Position numbers and translations under genes: made by a program. From assembly GCA_016296415.1 (NCBI GenBank), contig JAEDJH010000002.1, forward strand, positions 1 through 46,808: 46,808 nucleotides of DNA. Direction: 5' to 3'. The notes below the pieces were generated by a model. That model was not told the DNA's origin, did no database searches, and worked only from the letters and a program-made list of their open reading frames with translations. This document shows, piece by piece, positions 1 through 8,415 of the stretch (the first letter of the stretch is position 1; each line of letters begins with the position of its first letter). The stretch is from Clostridia bacterium. GTDB taxonomy: Bacteria; Bacillota; Clostridia; Christensenellales; CAG-138.

Positions 1-49
1 AGATAAAAATGCTAAAGCGAATGCGCTCAAAACAAACTTTGCCGCATAC

Positions 50-70
50 GGAGCCTTCGGGCTCCTTTGT
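50..70 (+). terminator. Intrinsic terminator of an upstream gene outside the window
   Basis: GGAGCC and GGCTCC form a 6-bp stem closed by a TTCG tetraloop, followed by TTTGTT. Flanking CGCATA and TATGCG could lengthen the structure. It isolates the acetyltransferase gene from whatever lies upstream. Bases 1-49 hold nothing else recognisable. Confidence 0.6.
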
Positions 71-97
71 TGCGTTATGCGAAAATGATGCTATAAT
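70..97 (+). promoter_or_regulatory. Sigma-A promoter for the acetyltransferase-phosphorylase pair
   Basis: A perfect TATAAT at 92-97 is preceded by an extended -10 TGC. A weak -35 TTGCGT (70-75) sits 16 bp upstream. The start codon at 128 lies about 25 nt after the expected transcription start. Confidence 0.55.
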
Positions 98-127
98 TAA
101 CGCATAAATGTTTTGGAGGCTGATAAG

Positions 128-592
128 ATGGACGTAAGGCTTATGACCGTTGATGAAAACAACATGGACAAGCTTTCGGGCTTTGAGGTGCTTGAGTGTC
201 AAAAACGCTTTGTTCCGCCCGTTGCCGGTATATTAGCAAGGGCGTGGGTTTATCGCAAAAGCGGTGCGGAATTGCTTGCGATAACCAATGACGGCACACC
301 CGTCGGGCTGATGCTCGTATATGAGATAGACGAGGAGCCTGCCTGCTATTACCTTATGGAAATGCTCGTTGATAAAGCCCACCAGGGCAGGGGCATAGGA
401 ACGGAGGCGGTGAGGCAGCTAATAAAAATGTATTCAGCCAAGCCCAAATACCCTATGATGGAGGTATCGGTTGACAGGGAGAATGCAGCAGCTATTGCCG
501 CATATTCAAAGGCGGGTTTTTCGGACGGGGGTTATACCGATCCCGATCTGCCGCAGTATGTGAATCTCGTTTACCGCTTCAAAAACGATTGA
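128..592 (+). CDS. GNAT N-acetyltransferase, resembling BltD/PaiA polyamine acetyltransferases
   Basis: Predicted cytoplasmic acetyl-CoA-dependent N-acetyltransferase of 154 residues, a normal GNAT length. The acetyl-CoA pyrophosphate loop is visible as HQGRGIG near residue 87, preceded by the strand VDKA. The N-terminal segment QKRFVPP, followed later by NDGTPVG, recalls the BltD/SpeG-type spermidine or diamine acetyltransferases, so a polyamine substrate is a reasonable guess, not a certainty. I chose ATG 128 over the in-frame TTG at 113 because GGAGG at 115-119 sits 8 nt before ATG 128. The phosphorylase gene starts 23 nt downstream, so the two are probably co-transcribed. Confidence 0.8.
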   Translation: MDVRLMTVDENNMDKLSGFEVLECQKRFVPPVAGILARAWVYRKSGAELLAITNDGTPVGLMLVYEIDEEPACYYLMEMLVDKAHQGRGIGTEAVRQLIKMYSAKPKYPMMEVSVDRENAAAIAAYSKAGFSDGGYTDPDLPQYVNLVYRFKND

Positions 593-615
593 AAAGCTCA
601 ACGGAGGATATAAGC

Positions 616-1392
616 ATGATAACCGATACATTTGATATAAGCACCGAGCCGATAATAACGCCGGAAATGGTGTATGGGGAAAGGGGAGAACTGTGCAAGA
701 CCTGCATAGTGACCTTTTCGGACAGGATACTGAAAAATGCGATAGAGAAGCATGGCTTTAAGCAGATTGCGAAAATCAGCGTTTGCAACGGCGATATTCC
801 GATTTACGGGGCGGAGGTAAATGGGCGTATGATTGCGCTGTACCTTTCACCAATTGGTTCGGGCGGCGCGGGAAATTTCGTGATTGAGTCGAGCTGGATA
901 ACGGGTGCGGATAATTACGTCATGTTCGGCTCGGCGGGCTGCCTTGACAGCAAGGCGGTTTCGGGCAAGCTTGTGCTGCCGACCTTTGCGTACAGGGACG
1001 AAGGAATGTCGTATCATTACGCCGCCGCAGGCGATTATATTAGGATAAAAGGGTCGGAGTTCGTTAAAGGCATCTTCGACCGTATGCACATTCCTTATGT
1101 TGAGGGCAGAGTGTGGACGACGGATGCGATGTACCGTGAGACGAGGCTGAATATGCAGAGGCGCAGGGCGGAGGGCTGCCTCGCCGTGGAGATGGAGCTT
1201 GCCGGAGTGCAGGCGGTCTGCGACTTTCACAAACTGAATCTGTATAACTTCCTGATGGTGGGAGACGTGCTTGATCTGCCCGAATGGGAAAGCGGTGAGC
1301 TTCAAAACGCAAATCACAGCCTTGATAACTTTGAGCTTGCGCTTAAGATAGCCTGCGAGTGCGATCACAGCGAAAACAGCGGACTGGATTAA
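616..1392 (+). CDS. Nucleoside phosphorylase (purine/uridine phosphorylase family)
   Basis: Expected to cleave a nucleoside with phosphate to a free base and pentose-1-phosphate in salvage; cytoplasmic. It has 258 residues, normal for the PNP/UDP family. Visible family marks are GSAGCLD around residue 103, the ribose-binding stretch LAVEMELAGV around 184 and GDVLDLPEW near the C terminus, with the active-site Asp in GD. The start is ATG 616, because GGAGG at 603-607 is ideally spaced; the upstream in-frame TTG at 589 overlaps the previous stop and lacks a site. Base specificity (purine or uridine) cannot be decided by eye. A bidirectional terminator follows. Confidence 0.85.
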   Translation: MITDTFDISTEPIITPEMVYGERGELCKTCIVTFSDRILKNAIEKHGFKQIAKISVCNGDIPIYGAEVNGRMIALYLSPIGSGGAGNFVIESSWITGADNYVMFGSAGCLDSKAVSGKLVLPTFAYRDEGMSYHYAAAGDYIRIKGSEFVKGIFDRMHIPYVEGRVWTTDAMYRETRLNMQRRRAEGCLAVEMELAGVQAVCDFHKLNLYNFLMVGDVLDLPEWESGELQNANHSLDNFELALKIACECDHSENSGLD

Positions 1393-1430
1393 TCCTTCAT
1401 ATACGGCGAATATAAGAAGCTTACAATATA

Positions 1431-1468
1431 AAAAGGCAGCGGACAAATTTGCTCGCTGCTTTGTTTTT
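1431..1468. terminator. Bidirectional terminator between convergent genes
   Basis: GCAGCG (1436-1441) pairs with CGCTGC (1454-1459) around a 12-nt loop. TTGTTTTT follows on plus and a T-rich tract follows on minus. It serves the phosphorylase gene and the converging DMT exporter gene. Confidence 0.65.
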
Positions 1469-1472
1469 GCGC

Positions 1473-2435
1473 TTAAACCTTGCTTCGGTCCTTTTTGCGT
1501 TTCATGCTGCTGACAATTACGCCGAAAACTATCAATACCGCACCGATTATGCTCATAAGCGAAATTACCGTATCGCTTTTGTGCTGTATAACGTTGCGTA
1601 TCAGATACTCCATGAGAATGGTAATGAACGGCCCCAGGTAGATATAGTTGTTCGATATGACAACGCCTATTCTTTTGACGGCCATATTCCACGTAACGTA
1701 ACATACTCCGCTGCCTATAAGTCCCAAAAATCCCAGCCTGAACCAAAGCCCGGGGATAGCAAATACGTTCGCAGACGGAAGGGGCTTATTTTCGATAAGA
1801 AGCAAAATAGCGGAGGAGAGAACTCCGTAGAACAGCACTTTTCGTGTCAGCTCGATGCTGTCGTATTTTGCCACAAAGGGTTTCAGCAAAACGGAGTATA
1901 TTGCCCACATCAGCGCAGCGACAAGCGCAAGAAAGTCCCCGAGGGGGCTAAGCTTCAGTACGAAAACGCCGTTAAGTACGACCAGTATAACGCCGAGGAA
2001 GGCAATCAAAAAGCCCCAAAGCGTGTTTAGGGTCATCTTTTCATCTTTTGAGGTAAAGTGTGCAAGCACCGACGTAAGAATGGGTGCGGCCGCAACGATA
2101 ATGCTGACGTTGGAGGGCGATGTGTATAAAAGGGCTGAATTCTCGGTAAAATAATACAGCGCACAGCCGACCACGCCCATGAGCGCAAAGCCTATTTCGT
2201 CCCTCAGTACGGGTTTTGAAATTCTGGGGCGTATTATCAGCAACGCAACGTATGACACGATAAAGCGCATCACTATCAACTGCGTCGGTGTAAGCCGAAA
2301 AGCTCCGTTTACATCGAGCAGAGAGTCGCTTGCAAGGAAGGTGCTGCTCCAAACGAAAATAGTAGCTACGGCAAGAAGATGCCCGAACAGGTTTTCGTTG
2401 CTTTTTACATCAAGTTTTGATTTCATTCGAATCAT
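1473..2435 (-). CDS. DMT-superfamily transporter with two EamA repeats
   Basis: Integral membrane protein of 320 residues with about ten predicted helices in two EamA halves. The first half includes SSTFLASDSLL and a helix-rich stretch to about residue 150; the second begins near LGDFLALVAALMWAIYSVL. Such proteins usually export metabolites or amino acids; the substrate is unknown. The lysine/arginine-rich tail is cytoplasmic. GGAGG lies 3 nt before the first ATG and 12 nt before the second (2426), so the exact start is uncertain. It is the last gene of the minus operon after trkH (18-bp gap). Its functional link to potassium uptake may only be positional. Confidence 0.85.
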   Translation of the reverse strand: MIRMKSKLDVKSNENLFGHLLAVATIFVWSSTFLASDSLLDVNGAFRLTPTQLIVMRFIVSYVALLIIRPRISKPVLRDEIGFALMGVVGCALYYFTENSALLYTSPSNVSIIVAAAPILTSVLAHFTSKDEKMTLNTLWGFLIAFLGVILVVLNGVFVLKLSPLGDFLALVAALMWAIYSVLLKPFVAKYDSIELTRKVLFYGVLSSAILLLIENKPLPSANVFAIPGLWFRLGFLGLIGSGVCYVTWNMAVKRIGVVISNNYIYLGPFITILMEYLIRNVIQHKSDTVISLMSIIGAVLIVFGVIVSSMKRKKDRSKV

Positions 2436-2453
2436 TATCCTCCAAAGGCAGTC

Positions 2454-3902
2454 TTAAAAACGTTTTTTCCACATAATCGGCGAGCACAGCATCAGCATGG
2501 GATATATCTCAAGCCTGCCGAGCAGCATATCAATGCTTAAAACCAGCTTGGACAATACGGAAAAATCGGAAAAGTTTCCGGTTGCGCCGCAAATCCCAAA
2601 GCCGGGGCCCACGTTGCTAAGACAGGTCAGGACACTTGAGACTGTCGAAGCAAAGTCAAGATTATCAACGGCGACCAGCAGCAGGGAAATCATAAATATG
2701 GCAACGTAAACTATAAGATAGACCGAGGCGCTGCTGAGAGTGGCGGTTTCCACGGGCTTGCCCTCAAACTTCACTATCGCAACCCTTTTGGGGCTGACAA
2801 TGCCTTTTATTCCGTTTGCTGCCTTCTTCAAAAGCAAAATTACTCTGGAGAGCTTGAAGCCGCCTCCGGTTGAGCCTGCGCAGGCGCCGGTGAACATCAG
2901 CGCAAGTATTACGCATTTTGACAGCATCGGCCACGTTTCAAAGTCTGCGGTAACATAGCCTGTGGTGGTAATTATGGATGCTACCTGGAACGAGGCATTA
3001 CGCAGAGAGGAAAGTACACCGTCGTACATATTCATCGTATTCACGGTGATAGCTGCTATCGAGCAGAGTATTATGATGATATACCAGCGCAGCTCCTCGC
3101 TTTTAAGTGCGTCACGAAGCTTGCCGATGAGAATGAAATAGAAAAGGTTGAAGTTTATTCCGCACAGCACCATGAAAACGATTATCACAATTTCGATATA
3201 CAGGCTGTTATAGTGTGCAATGCCGGCGTTGTGCATGGAGAAGCCGCCCGTGCCGACTGAGCCGAATGTGTAAACGAAGGCATCGAAAACAGGCATTCCG
3301 CCGCATACGAGAAGTATTACTTCGATAACGGTTATGCCGATATATATGCCGTAGAGAATCCTTGCCGTATCCTTGATTTTGGGGACGAGCTTTCCTACGG
3401 TAGGGCCGGGTACCTCGGCACGCATCAGATGCATTGCTCTGCTGTCCGCAAGTGGAACAACCGACAGCATGAAAACGAGAACACCCATCCCGCCTATCCA
3501 ATGGGTGAAGCTGCGCCAGAAAATAAGCCCTTTGGGAATTATCTCAACATCTGTGAGTATGCTGGATCCCGTTGTGGTGAAGCCCGAAACGGTCTCGAAA
3601 AATGCGTCGATAAAGGAGGGGATGTGTCCCGAGATGTAAAAAGGGAGCGCACCGAACAGCGACAGCACAACCCACGAAAGTGCGACGATCACAAAGCCTT
3701 CCCTTGCGTAAATATCCCTCGTTTTGGGCTTTGTAAACACTCCGGCAAGGCTGAAAAGTCCAAGCAAAGCGGCGGTTATCAAAAACGAAAACGTTACGTT
3801 AAACTCACCGTAAATCACGGATACGCAGGTGGGAATTAAAAGCAGCAGCGCTTCGACCCGCATGACATGTGAAAGTATTTCTATGATCATTCGCCTATTC
3901 AT
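2454..3902 (-). CDS. trkH: TrkH-type potassium uptake channel subunit
   Basis: Membrane subunit of the Trk/Ktr potassium importer, 482 residues. All four pore loops of the superfamily can be seen: TVSGFTTTGSSI, FGSVGTGGFS, IITTTGYVTAD and LSNVGPGFG, each with the filter glycine. It gates together with the cytoplasmic TrkA protein encoded immediately upstream (11-bp gap), which senses nucleotides. An AGG lies 7 nt before ATG 3902; a second ATG at 3890 is possible. Ktr-type KtrB is very similar, but the partner here has two RCK units, as in TrkA. Confidence 0.92.
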   Translation of the reverse strand: MNRRMIIEILSHVMRVEALLLLIPTCVSVIYGEFNVTFSFLITAALLGLFSLAGVFTKPKTRDIYAREGFVIVALSWVVLSLFGALPFYISGHIPSFIDAFFETVSGFTTTGSSILTDVEIIPKGLIFWRSFTHWIGGMGVLVFMLSVVPLADSRAMHLMRAEVPGPTVGKLVPKIKDTARILYGIYIGITVIEVILLVCGGMPVFDAFVYTFGSVGTGGFSMHNAGIAHYNSLYIEIVIIVFMVLCGINFNLFYFILIGKLRDALKSEELRWYIIIILCSIAAITVNTMNMYDGVLSSLRNASFQVASIITTTGYVTADFETWPMLSKCVILALMFTGACAGSTGGGFKLSRVILLLKKAANGIKGIVSPKRVAIVKFEGKPVETATLSSASVYLIVYVAIFMISLLLVAVDNLDFASTVSSVLTCLSNVGPGFGICGATGNFSDFSVLSKLVLSIDMLLGRLEIYPMLMLCSPIMWKKRF

Positions 3903-3913
3903 AGTATTGCCTG

Positions 3914-5269
3914 TCAGCCTTCCGCAATATCCGCAAATTCCTGAAGCTTTCTGCCCGTCGTCACAACTATAACGCTGTCGCCCTTCATGAGGCAGTCGTT
4001 TCCGCCGGGAACGATAACCTTGTTATTTCTGTATATACAGGCAACAAGCAGGTTCTTCTTCAGCCTGATGTCTTTTAAGGGGATACCCAAAAAGTCGTAG
4101 TCCTTTCTGACCCTGAATTCAAGCGCCTCAAGCCTTCCGTTTAAGAGCTTGTACAGTGTTTCGACTCCGCTTCCCATGGAGTTTTGCATGGCACGCACAT
4201 ATTGAACGACCTGGTTTCCGGTAAGCTCCTGCGGAGTGATGATCGTTTCCAGGTCGGAATCCTCCACCAATCCGGCGGGAAGCCTTGTTATTTTGGTGAT
4301 AACCTTGTGAACGCCTCTTTTTGCGGCAAACAAGCCGAGTATTATATTTACCTCGTCAATATTGGTTATTGCAATGAAAGCATCGGCATCGTCTATGCCT
4401 TCCTCACGAAGAAGCTCGTGGTCGGTTCCGTCGGCATTGATGATGGTTGCCGAATTGAGCAGACTGCAAAGCTCCTGACAGCGTTCCTCGCTTCGTTCGA
4501 TGATTTTTGCTTTCATGCCCATGCTTTCAAGCTGTTTTGAAAGATAGAATGCGATGCGGCCGCCGCCGACTATCATAACGTTCCTTACCTTGTTCTTGCC
4601 TTCGTCCGCCATTCTGAAAAATGACATAATGTCGCGCGGTGAGGCGGTGATGAATATCCTGTCGCCGCAATTAAGGACGAAAGAGCCCGTGGGGATGATT
4701 ATTTCATCGTTTCTTATGACCGCACATATAAGCAGTTTTATCCTGAATGTCGTGTAAAAGTCCAAAAGCCTAACGCCGTCGAGCTTGCCGTTCGGCCTGA
4801 CACGCCATTCGATGAGGTCGATTCGCCCTCTTGCGAAGGAATCCACCTTTATGGCGGAGGGGGTTCGGAGTATCTTTGCAATCTCGAGCGCAGCGGACAT
4901 TTCCGGATTTATCGTCATGCTGAGACTGAGATCGTCTCGCAAAAACCTTATCTGCTCGGAATACTCGGGATTTCTGACCCTGGCGATCGTGTTCTTTGCG
5001 CCCATCTTTCTTGCGATCAGGCTCAAAATGATATTGGTTTCGTCGGAAGAAGTGGCCGAAATAAAAAGATCAGCTTCCTTTATGCCTGCCTCCTCGAGTA
5101 CGGCTCGTGATGAGGCATTGCCTTCGATACAGCGCACGTCGAGAATATTGTTCGAGTTTCTCAGCGATTCGACGGATTTATCTATTAAGGTAACGTCATG
5201 CCCCTCGGCAACAAGCTGCTCGGTGATGGCGTATCCGACTTTTCCGGCTCCCACGACTATAATCAGCAT
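3914..5269 (-). CDS. trkA: TrkA potassium uptake regulatory protein (two RCK units)
   Basis: Cytoplasmic gating subunit of 451 residues with two tandem RCK_N/RCK_C units. The first Rossmann motif is GAGKVGYAI at residues 7-15, and the second is GGGRIAFYL near residue 235. Acidic residues ending the second strand (LIDKS, IIERS) fit NAD(H) binding. TrkA_C domains end near residues 215 and 450. AGGAGG lies 5 nt before ATG. It is co-transcribed with trkH downstream and a deoxyribosyltransferase-like gene upstream (18-bp gap). Confidence 0.93.
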   Translation of the reverse strand: MLIIVVGAGKVGYAITEQLVAEGHDVTLIDKSVESLRNSNNILDVRCIEGNASSRAVLEEAGIKEADLFISATSSDETNIILSLIARKMGAKNTIARVRNPEYSEQIRFLRDDLSLSMTINPEMSAALEIAKILRTPSAIKVDSFARGRIDLIEWRVRPNGKLDGVRLLDFYTTFRIKLLICAVIRNDEIIIPTGSFVLNCGDRIFITASPRDIMSFFRMADEGKNKVRNVMIVGGGRIAFYLSKQLESMGMKAKIIERSEERCQELCSLLNSATIINADGTDHELLREEGIDDADAFIAITNIDEVNIILGLFAAKRGVHKVITKITRLPAGLVEDSDLETIITPQELTGNQVVQYVRAMQNSMGSGVETLYKLLNGRLEALEFRVRKDYDFLGIPLKDIRLKKNLLVACIYRNNKVIVPGGNDCLMKGDSVIVVTTGRKLQEFADIAEG

Positions 5270-5287
5270 AAATACCTCCTGCGTGAA

Positions 5288-5686
5288 TCAGACGTTCCTA
5301 AGGAAGTCACGCAACACTTCGATCGATCCTGTGATACGCTCGACCGTTGAGTGAAAATAGAATACGCAGGTGTTGGAGTCGGAGGCGAAGTGTGCGCCGG
5401 TTTCCGACCAAATAATTATGCGCTTGTTGGCCTTTGAGGCTATCGCCATGCCAAGCTCCGTGTGGGTGCCCGCACCGCCGGGGAGCAAAACCACGACAAG
5501 CTCGGCATATTTGACGGCGGTGGATTCAAAATACGCCACATCTGTCATCCTTTCGGGACCTTCGCTGCGGACATCGTTGTGCTTTGTCCAGTTGTAGGCG
5601 CATTCATGACCCATGGACTCGAGCATATTGATTATTTCTTTCGCCTTTGCACTGTTTTGCAAACCGCTTGCCACATAAAACAGCAT
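5288..5686 (-). CDS. Nucleoside 2-deoxyribosyltransferase-like protein
   Basis: Small cytoplasmic protein of 132 residues. It begins with the strand MLFYVASGLQ followed by an NSAKA helix, as in the NDT superfamily. The sugar-phosphate-binding segment LPGGAGTHTELGMAIA (about residues 68-83) carries the glutamate expected to be catalytic in this fold. Classical NDT enzymes have a Gly-x-Asp start here, replaced by Gly-Gly, so transfer of deoxyribose is not assured; many such proteins are only described as NDT-like. GAGGTG lies 5 nt before the start. It heads the trkA-trkH operon, which is an unexplained pairing. Confidence 0.7.
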   Translation of the reverse strand: MLFYVASGLQNSAKAKEIINMLESMGHECAYNWTKHNDVRSEGPERMTDVAYFESTAVKYAELVVVLLPGGAGTHTELGMAIASKANKRIIIWSETGAHFASDSNTCVFYFHSTVERITGSIEVLRDFLRNV

Positions 5687-5687
5687 A

Positions 5688-5744
5688 ATAACACCTCGAT
5701 ATTTTATCGTTTACGGCATATAACACCATAATAATTATAACACC
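5688..5744 (-). promoter_or_regulatory. Promoter region of the NDT-like/trk operon with three direct repeats
   Basis: On the minus strand a perfect TATAAT (5734-5739) has no good -35. The octamer ATAACACC (plus-strand reading) occurs at 5688-5695, 5720-5727 and 5737-5744. The last copy overlaps the -10, and two copies are spaced 17 bp apart. A weak -35 plus phased repeats suggests control by a protein, but none is identified. Confidence 0.35.
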
Positions 5745-5813
5745 TTTTTATCGCAAAATAAAGAGATAAAAGCGATCTCTGGCAAAATCCTGCTTATACC
5801 GTATGGATTAACT

Positions 5814-5841
5814 GCATAATTTGCGAGATTTGGCATAAAGT
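5814..5841 (+). promoter_or_regulatory. Candidate sigma-E promoter of the M14 endopeptidase gene
   Basis: GCATAAT (5814-5820), a 13-bp spacer and CATAAAGT (5834-5841) resemble the mother-cell sigma-E consensus (ATATT-type -35, CATACANT -10). The expected start lies about 25 nt before ATG 5875. The spacer is at the short end of the usual range. Confidence 0.35.
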
Positions 5842-5874
5842 GAAGTACCATAAACTACTTACGGAGGCATTTTC

Positions 5875-7164
5875 ATGAGAACGTTGAGGTTTGGCGATAG
5901 GGGCGCCGATGTGATGCAGCTTCAGCTTGCGCTTTCAAGGGCGGGCTATGCGGTAGGGGGGATCGACGGCATATTCGGTCCTAAAACGCTTAATGCGCTA
6001 AGGCGGTTTCAGGCGGCAAACGGGCTTGCCATCGACGGAATTGCCGGCATGAACACATGGACGGCACTGAATAAGTATCTGCTCGGCTATTTTAACCATA
6101 GGATAGAAAGAGGGGATACCTATTATAAGCTTGCTAAAAGGTATGGGACGGACGTTAAGAAAATAGTCTCGGCAAATCCGGATAAAAATCCCGACAACCT
6201 TATTATCGGCGACACAGTTGTGATACCGTTCGGATTTGACGTCGTGCCGACAAACGTTATGTTTACCTCGTCGCTTGCGGAAACGGTAATAAAGGGGCTT
6301 AAAGCGAGGTATCCGTTTATTTCCGTGGAGATGATAGGAAGCAGCACGATGGGAACTCCTCTGTATGCGCTCAGGATGGGGAATGGAGCCAAGAAGGTGC
6401 TGTACAACGCATCGCACCATGCAAACGAATGGATAACCACGCCTGTTTTACTGAAGTTCCTTGAGCAGTATGCAGAGGCGTATATCGGCGGCGGAAGCAT
6501 ATTCGGGCTTGATGCGGCGAGGTTGTATGATGAGGTGAGCCTTATTCTTGTCCCGCTGGTCAATCCCGACGGCGTTGATCTTGTAAACGGCGCATTGGCC
6601 TTGAATGACAGATTTTACGTTCAGGCAAGGCGAATTGCGGCGGAGTTTCCGAAAATACCTTTTCCCGCAGGGTGGAAGGCGAACATTGAAGGGACGGATC
6701 TGAATCTAAACTACCCGGCCGGATGGGAGGAGGCAAAACGCATAAAGTTTGAGCTTGGCTATACAAAGCCCGCACCGAGGGATTACGTGGGGGATGGGGA
6801 ACTGAGTGCGGTCGAAAGCCGTGCCATGTATGATTTTACGCTCAAAGAACGCCCCGAGCTTACTCTTTCGTACCATTCGCAGGGCGAGGTTATCTATTGG
6901 AAATACCTGGATATTGAGCCCGAAAACGGGTTTGCTATCGCAAATCGCTTTTCCGAAGCAAGCGGATACAGCGTGGAGACCACGCCGTACGAATCCGGCT
7001 ATGCGGGTTATAAGGATTGGTTCATACTCGAATTTGAGCGCCCGGGATACACGATAGAGGTGGGGAGGGGCATTAATCCTTTGCCGCTTTCACAGTTTGA
7101 CAAAATTTACGGTGATAACGTCGGCATTTTGGCGATCGGTCTGGATGCGGCGGCAGAATTATAA
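5875..7164 (+). CDS. Peptidoglycan-binding/LysM/M14 zinc endopeptidase (gamma-D-glutamyl-diamino acid endopeptidase type)
   Basis: Predicted cell-wall DL-endopeptidase that cuts the gamma-D-Glu to diamino acid bond of stem peptides. Domain order: PG_binding_1 (about residues 4-68), one LysM (about 74-118) and a peptidase_M14 domain (about 130-425). Zinc ligands are visible as H182-A-N-E185 and H334 (in YHSQGE); the general base is E395 in YTIEVGRG. No signal peptide is seen, as in sporulation enzymes of this type (YqgT or endopeptidase I). CGGAGG lies ahead of ATG. A sigma-E-like promoter precedes it, which suggests a role in cortex or spore wall. Monocistronic. Confidence 0.88.
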   Translation: MRTLRFGDRGADVMQLQLALSRAGYAVGGIDGIFGPKTLNALRRFQAANGLAIDGIAGMNTWTALNKYLLGYFNHRIERGDTYYKLAKRYGTDVKKIVSANPDKNPDNLIIGDTVVIPFGFDVVPTNVMFTSSLAETVIKGLKARYPFISVEMIGSSTMGTPLYALRMGNGAKKVLYNASHHANEWITTPVLLKFLEQYAEAYIGGGSIFGLDAARLYDEVSLILVPLVNPDGVDLVNGALALNDRFYVQARRIAAEFPKIPFPAGWKANIEGTDLNLNYPAGWEEAKRIKFELGYTKPAPRDYVGDGELSAVESRAMYDFTLKERPELTLSYHSQGEVIYWKYLDIEPENGFAIANRFSEASGYSVETTPYESGYAGYKDWFILEFERPGYTIEVGRGINPLPLSQFDKIYGDNVGILAIGLDAAAEL

Positions 7165-7320
7165 ATTTATATTCGCGGCAGATGCTTGTTTTAAGCGATA
7201 AATTGGTATATCATAACAGATACCGCAAACGGTGCAGCTCATAGTCGGGATATCGGTATGAGGAGTAGTTACTTGCAGACCTTATTGTGACAGTGCGTTA
7301 AAAAACGCAGAAAGGATACA
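7165..7320 (+). other. Leader region with several short inverted repeats ahead of the PfoR-type gene
   Basis: The 156-nt gap contains CTCATA/TATGAG around a 13-nt loop, CCG/CGG, AGTA/TACT and GCGT/ACGC hairpins in series, the last just before the ribosome-binding site. A ten-codon reading frame from ATG 7258 has no clear ribosome site. No known riboswitch class is recognised. No convincing promoter was found here. Confidence 0.3.
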
Positions 7321-8397
7321 ATGGAGGGAACAAAGGAAAAAAAGACGTTCAAAGACTTTTTGGAGCGTCAAAACATCAAAATATCGGCAAAAACATACTT
7401 TGTCGATGCAATGGGTTCAATGGCTTTGGGTTTGTTTGCTTCGCTGCTTATTGCGACGATATTCGAAACCCTCGGCGGATGGTTCAGCTGGCAGTTTTTG
7501 ATTGATGCCGCAGGCTTTGCCAAGAATGCGACCGGTGCGGCACTCGGTGTGTCGATAGCGTATTCGCTCAAAGCTCCGCCGCTTGTACTGCTCAGTGCGG
7601 CAGCGGTTGGCATGGCAGGAAACGGTCTCGGCGGCACGTTCATTATGAACGGCAAGGAGCTTGTTCTGACGGCGGGTCCCGCAGGTGCATTTGTTGCGGC
7701 GGTAATAGCCGTTGAGCTTGGCAAACTCGTTTCAAAGACCACCAAGGTGGATATACTTGTAACACCGACGGTAACCATACTTTCGGGCGTTGCCATAGCA
7801 AAGCTCGTTTGCCCGTCGATTGCATGGCTTATGTACCAGCTTGGCAACTTCGTCAATACCGCAACGGTCATGCAGCCGTTCATTATGGGAATACTGGTTT
7901 CCGTTGTCGTTGGTATGGTGCTTACGCTTCCGATAAGCTCCGCTGCGCTCTGCGCAATGATAGGCATAACCGGCATTGCGGGCGGTGCGGCAACCGTGGG
8001 CTGCTGTGCGCAGATGGTCGGCTTTGCCGTTATCAGCTTCAGAGAAAACAGGTGGGGTGGTCTTGTGGCGCAGGGACTCGGAACGTCCATGCTGCAGATG
8101 GGCAACATAATCCGTCGTCCGATTATATGGATTCCCCCGACGCTTGCCGCCGCTATATGCGGTCCGATATCGACGATGGTATTCAAACTCGAATGTACCG
8201 GAGTGGCGGCCGGAATGGGCACCTGCGGTCTGGTGGGACCCATCGGCGTTGTAAGCGATATGGGTGTCACCGCAAACTCCATCGTGGGTATTGCGGCAGC
8301 CTGCATACTGCTTCCGGCGGTGCTTTCGCTCCTGTTTTCCGAGATAATGAGAAAGCTTGGCTGGATAAGGGAAAACGATATGCTGCTTGAGCTGTAA
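7321..8397 (+). CDS. PfoR/PTS EIIC-like membrane protein (PTS_EIIC_2 family)
   Basis: Integral membrane protein of 358 residues, matching the PfoR (COG3641) family of EIIC-like proteins. It has roughly nine hydrophobic segments, very glycine- and alanine-rich, and starts with a conserved-looking cytoplasmic helix and the segment YFVDAMGSMALGLFASLL. Family members look like the sugar-translocating EIIC domain but are often orphans without EIIA/EIIB. That is the case here, since no PTS partner lies nearby. Transport or a regulatory role are both possible. AAAGGA is 5-10 nt before ATG. A strong terminator follows, so the gene is monocistronic. Confidence 0.75.
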   Translation: MEGTKEKKTFKDFLERQNIKISAKTYFVDAMGSMALGLFASLLIATIFETLGGWFSWQFLIDAAGFAKNATGAALGVSIAYSLKAPPLVLLSAAAVGMAGNGLGGTFIMNGKELVLTAGPAGAFVAAVIAVELGKLVSKTTKVDILVTPTVTILSGVAIAKLVCPSIAWLMYQLGNFVNTATVMQPFIMGILVSVVVGMVLTLPISSAALCAMIGITGIAGGAATVGCCAQMVGFAVISFRENRWGGLVAQGLGTSMLQMGNIIRRPIIWIPPTLAAAICGPISTMVFKLECTGVAAGMGTCGLVGPIGVVSDMGVTANSIVGIAAACILLPAVLSLLFSEIMRKLGWIRENDMLLEL

Positions 8398-8415
8398 AAG
8401 CAAAATAATTATACA

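Noticed and set aside
847..1746. Minus-strand open frame of 299 codons
   Set aside because: It lies opposite the phosphorylase and DMT genes, crosses their terminator, and its product is low in hydrophobic core and rich in Arg/His, typical of a shadow frame.
7368..8306. Minus-strand open frame of 312 codons
   Set aside because: Antisense to the PfoR-type gene; its Pro/Ala/Thr/Ser-rich product mirrors the glycine/alanine-rich membrane protein on plus.
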